Translations under genes and position numbers: made by a program
Shown here: piece by piece, positions 30,629 to 32,021 of the stretch
Layout of the letters: every line of letters begins with the position of its first letter
Numbering within the stretch: position 1 is the first letter of the stretch
NCBI GenBank assembly: GCA_002726315.1
Contig: PBSS01000007.1
Location: 1 to 32,021 of the forward strand
Length of the DNA: 32,021 nucleotides
From: Acidimicrobiaceae bacterium
GTDB taxonomy: Bacteria; Actinomycetota; Acidimicrobiia; Acidimicrobiales; MedAcidi-G1
Direction: 5' to 3'
The notes under the pieces: generated by a model
What the model was told of the DNA's origin: nothing
The model's database searches: none
The model's input: only the letters and a program-made list of their open reading frames with translations

Positions 30629-30859
30629 ATGACCCTGACGAAGTCCAAGGAAGACGCGATTGTGATGGAGGGCACGGTGTTGGAGCCTTTGCCCAATGCC
30701 ATGTTCCGTGTCGAACTGGAAAATGGCCACAACGTACTGGCTCATATCTCCGGCAAGATGCGGATGCACTACATCCGGATCCTTCCAGGTGATCGGGTCC
30801 AGGTTGAGTTGACTCCCTACGACCTCCAGAGGGGCCGTATTACCTACCGCTACAAATAG
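30629..30859 (+). CDS. infA: Translation initiation factor IF-1
   Basis: IF-1 occupies the 30S A site during initiation. The 76-aa OB-fold product reads [20 protein letters not shown], then [20 protein letters not shown], and ends RGRITYRYK. It is slightly longer at the N terminus than the usual 72-73 aa because it begins [10 protein letters not shown]. The ATG at 30629 follows CCGGGAGT. It opens the infA, rpmJ, rpsM, rpsK, rpsD run. Confidence 0.98.
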   Translation: MTLTKSKEDAIVMEGTVLEPLPNAMFRVELENGHNVLAHISGKMRMHYIRILPGDRVQVELTPYDLQRGRITYRYK

Positions 30860-30868
30860 CCGAAAAGA

Positions 30869-30885
30869 CTGGTCGACTCGACCAG
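30869..30885 (+). promoter_or_regulatory. Hairpin between infA and rpmJ
   Basis: CTGGTCG (30869-30875) and CGACCAG (30879-30885) form a perfect 7-bp stem with the loop ACT. It starts nine bases after the infA stop and 27 bases before the rpmJ ATG. No T-run follows. It may be a processing or stability element separating infA from the ribosomal protein genes. Confidence 0.5.
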
Positions 30886-30912
30886 CGAACATGAAGATCG
30901 AATGAGCAGATT

Positions 30913-31026
30913 ATGAAGGTCCGAACAAGCGTCAAGCGGATGTGTGAAAGGTGCCGGGTCATCCGGCGGCACGGTCGCGTACAGGTGATCTGCAGCAACC
31001 CGCGGCACAAACAACGTCAGGGCTAG
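30913..31026 (+). CDS. rpmJ: 50S ribosomal protein bL36
   Basis: bL36 is the smallest large-subunit protein. The 37-aa product, too short for the ORF track, is [20 protein letters not shown] followed by [17 protein letters not shown]. The zinc ligands CxxC, C and H are all present, so this is the C+ form. It lies between infA and rpsM as in most bacteria; rpsM starts 13 bases downstream. Confidence 0.97.
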   Translation: MKVRTSVKRMCERCRVIRRHGRVQVICSNPRHKQRQG

Positions 31027-31039
31027 GGGCACATACCAC

Positions 31040-31417
31040 ATGGCACGAATATCAGGCGTCGACGTACCCCGTGAGAAGCGGGTGTTGATAGCACTCACCT
31101 ACATCCATGGAATTGGCCGCACCACAGCTGGACTGGTGTGTGAGGGTGCTGGTGTCAACCCAGCGACACGCGTCAGGGACCTCACTGACGAAGAGGTCAC
31201 ACAAATCAGGGCGTTCGTTGACCAGCAGTTGAAAGTTGAAGGAGACCTTAGGCGTGAGGTCTCCCAGAACATCAAGCGAAAGATGGATATCGGGTGTTAT
31301 CAGGGCCTACGTCACCGCCGCAGCCTCCCGGTTCGTGGACAGCGCACCCATACGAACGCTCGAACACGTAAGGGTCCGCGTAAGACCGTTGCAAACAAGA
31401 AGCAGGCAGTGAAGTAA
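31040..31417 (+). CDS. rpsM: 30S ribosomal protein uS13
   Basis: uS13 lies in the 30S head, contacts P-site tRNA and forms an intersubunit bridge. The 125-aa product begins [19 protein letters not shown], has the helix-two-turn-helix region [19 protein letters not shown] and the basic tail [20 protein letters not shown]. Its stop overlaps the rpsK ATG by one base (TAATG). Confidence 0.98.
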   Translation: MARISGVDVPREKRVLIALTYIHGIGRTTAGLVCEGAGVNPATRVRDLTDEEVTQIRAFVDQQLKVEGDLRREVSQNIKRKMDIGCYQGLRHRRSLPVRGQRTHTNARTRKGPRKTVANKKQAVK

Positions 31418-31815
31418 TGGCGAAACCATCAGCAGGGGGCCGTCGTCCTCGTAAGAAGGAACGCAAGAATGTTCCGCACGGTGTGGCGCATATCAAGAGT
31501 TCCTTCAACAACACGATCATTACGATTACCGACCAGGGTGGTAATACTCTCGCCTGGGCTACGGCTGGGAACGTGGGCTTCAAAGGCTCCCGTAAGTCGA
31601 CGCCGTTCGCTGCCCAGATGGCTGCAGAACAGTGTGCTCGCCAGGCAATGGAACACGGAGTCCGCAAGGTGGATGTTGTCGTCAAGGGGCCCGGGTCGGG
31701 TCGTGAGACCGCTATTCGCACTATTCAGAACACGGGCATCGAGGTGACCGGCATCAAAGACGTCACCCCAATTCCACACAACGGTTGTCGCCCACCTAAG
31801 CGGCGGAGGGTCTGA
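31417..31815 (+). CDS. rpsK: 30S ribosomal protein uS11
   Basis: uS11 lies on the 30S platform near the Shine-Dalgarno helix. The 132-aa product has [20 protein letters not shown], the segment [20 protein letters not shown] and the conserved C terminus [14 protein letters not shown]. The stop overlaps the rpsD ATG by one base (TGATG). Confidence 0.98.
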   Translation: MAKPSAGGRRPRKKERKNVPHGVAHIKSSFNNTIITITDQGGNTLAWATAGNVGFKGSRKSTPFAAQMAAEQCARQAMEHGVRKVDVVVKGPGSGRETAIRTIQNTGIEVTGIKDVTPIPHNGCRPPKRRRV

Positions 31816-32021
31816 TGTCGCGCTATACGGGCCCCAGGGCTCGCGTCTCGCGTCGTCTGGGTACGAACATCTTCGGTACCAAGGGTGAAACTACCGCCCT
31901 CGACAAGCGTCCCTATCCGCCTGGCGATCATGGTCGCACTCGCCGTAGGGGCAATCCGTCCGAGTACTTGGCCCAACTTCAGGAAAAGCAGAAGGCCAGG
32001 TTCTCCTACGGCCTGACAGAG
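31815..32021 (+). CDS. rpsD: 30S ribosomal protein uS4 (partial, 3' end beyond window)
   Basis: uS4 initiates 30S assembly and helps form the mRNA entry channel. The 69 visible residues begin [20 protein letters not shown] and include [20 protein letters not shown]. The N-terminal zinc cysteines found in some bacterial S4 proteins are absent, so this is the C- form. The frame is open to the window edge; the full protein is normally about 200 aa. rpoA and rplQ would be expected next. Confidence 0.96.
   Translation, partial: MSRYTGPRARVSRRLGTNIFGTKGETTALDKRPYPPGDHGRTRRRGNPSEYLAQLQEKQKARFSYGLTE

Overview
The window is a conserved translation and transcription locus from a moderately GC-rich bacterium. 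The likely source is an actinomycetote, perhaps of an Acidimicrobiia-like lineage. The evidence is the gene order tRNA-Met, rpmG, tRNA-Trp, secE, nusG, rplK, rplA, rplJ, rplL, rpoB, rpoC, together with actinobacterial-type RpoB and RpoC (including a coiled-coil insert in the first quarter of RpoC), frequent GTG starts and many 1-8 nt gene overlaps. Class-level placement is inference; the phylum is better supported.

Layout on the + strand: (1) 19-1794, two tRNAs, rpmG, secE, nusG; (2) 1901-4665, rplK, rplA, rplJ, rplL, with a 7-bp tandem repeat before rplK, a structured leader before rplJ and a strong hairpin/T-tract attenuator after rplL; (3) 4978-12653, rpoB and rpoC; (4) 12814-17460, rpsL, rpsG, fusA, tuf, rpsJ; (5) 17554-18744, a single minus-strand AI-2E-family membrane protein that separates rpsJ from the rest of the S10 cluster; (6) 19070-28441, the S10/spc run from rplC to rplO; (7) 28497-32021, secY, adk, a possible 57-aa ORF, infA, rpmJ, rpsM, rpsK and the 5' end of rpsD, which is cut by the window edge.

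Together these genes encode RNA polymerase beta and beta', NusG, much of both ribosomal subunits, EF-G, EF-Tu, IF-1, adenylate kinase and the SecYE channel. No CRISPR array, prophage, insertion sequence or defence system is visible.

I see no wholly new system. The most unusual signals are inside conserved proteins. RpoC has lost three of the four cysteines of its second zinc site and carries proline in place of the near-invariant bridge-helix histidine. NusG, L10, L22 and S3 carry long acidic low-complexity extensions. The L10 tail is a coding tandem repeat sharing a 22-nt word with the neighbouring rplL hinge. NusG carries a duplicated PADLLPxGxL motif. A 57-aa ORF coupled to adk sits where map is usually found.
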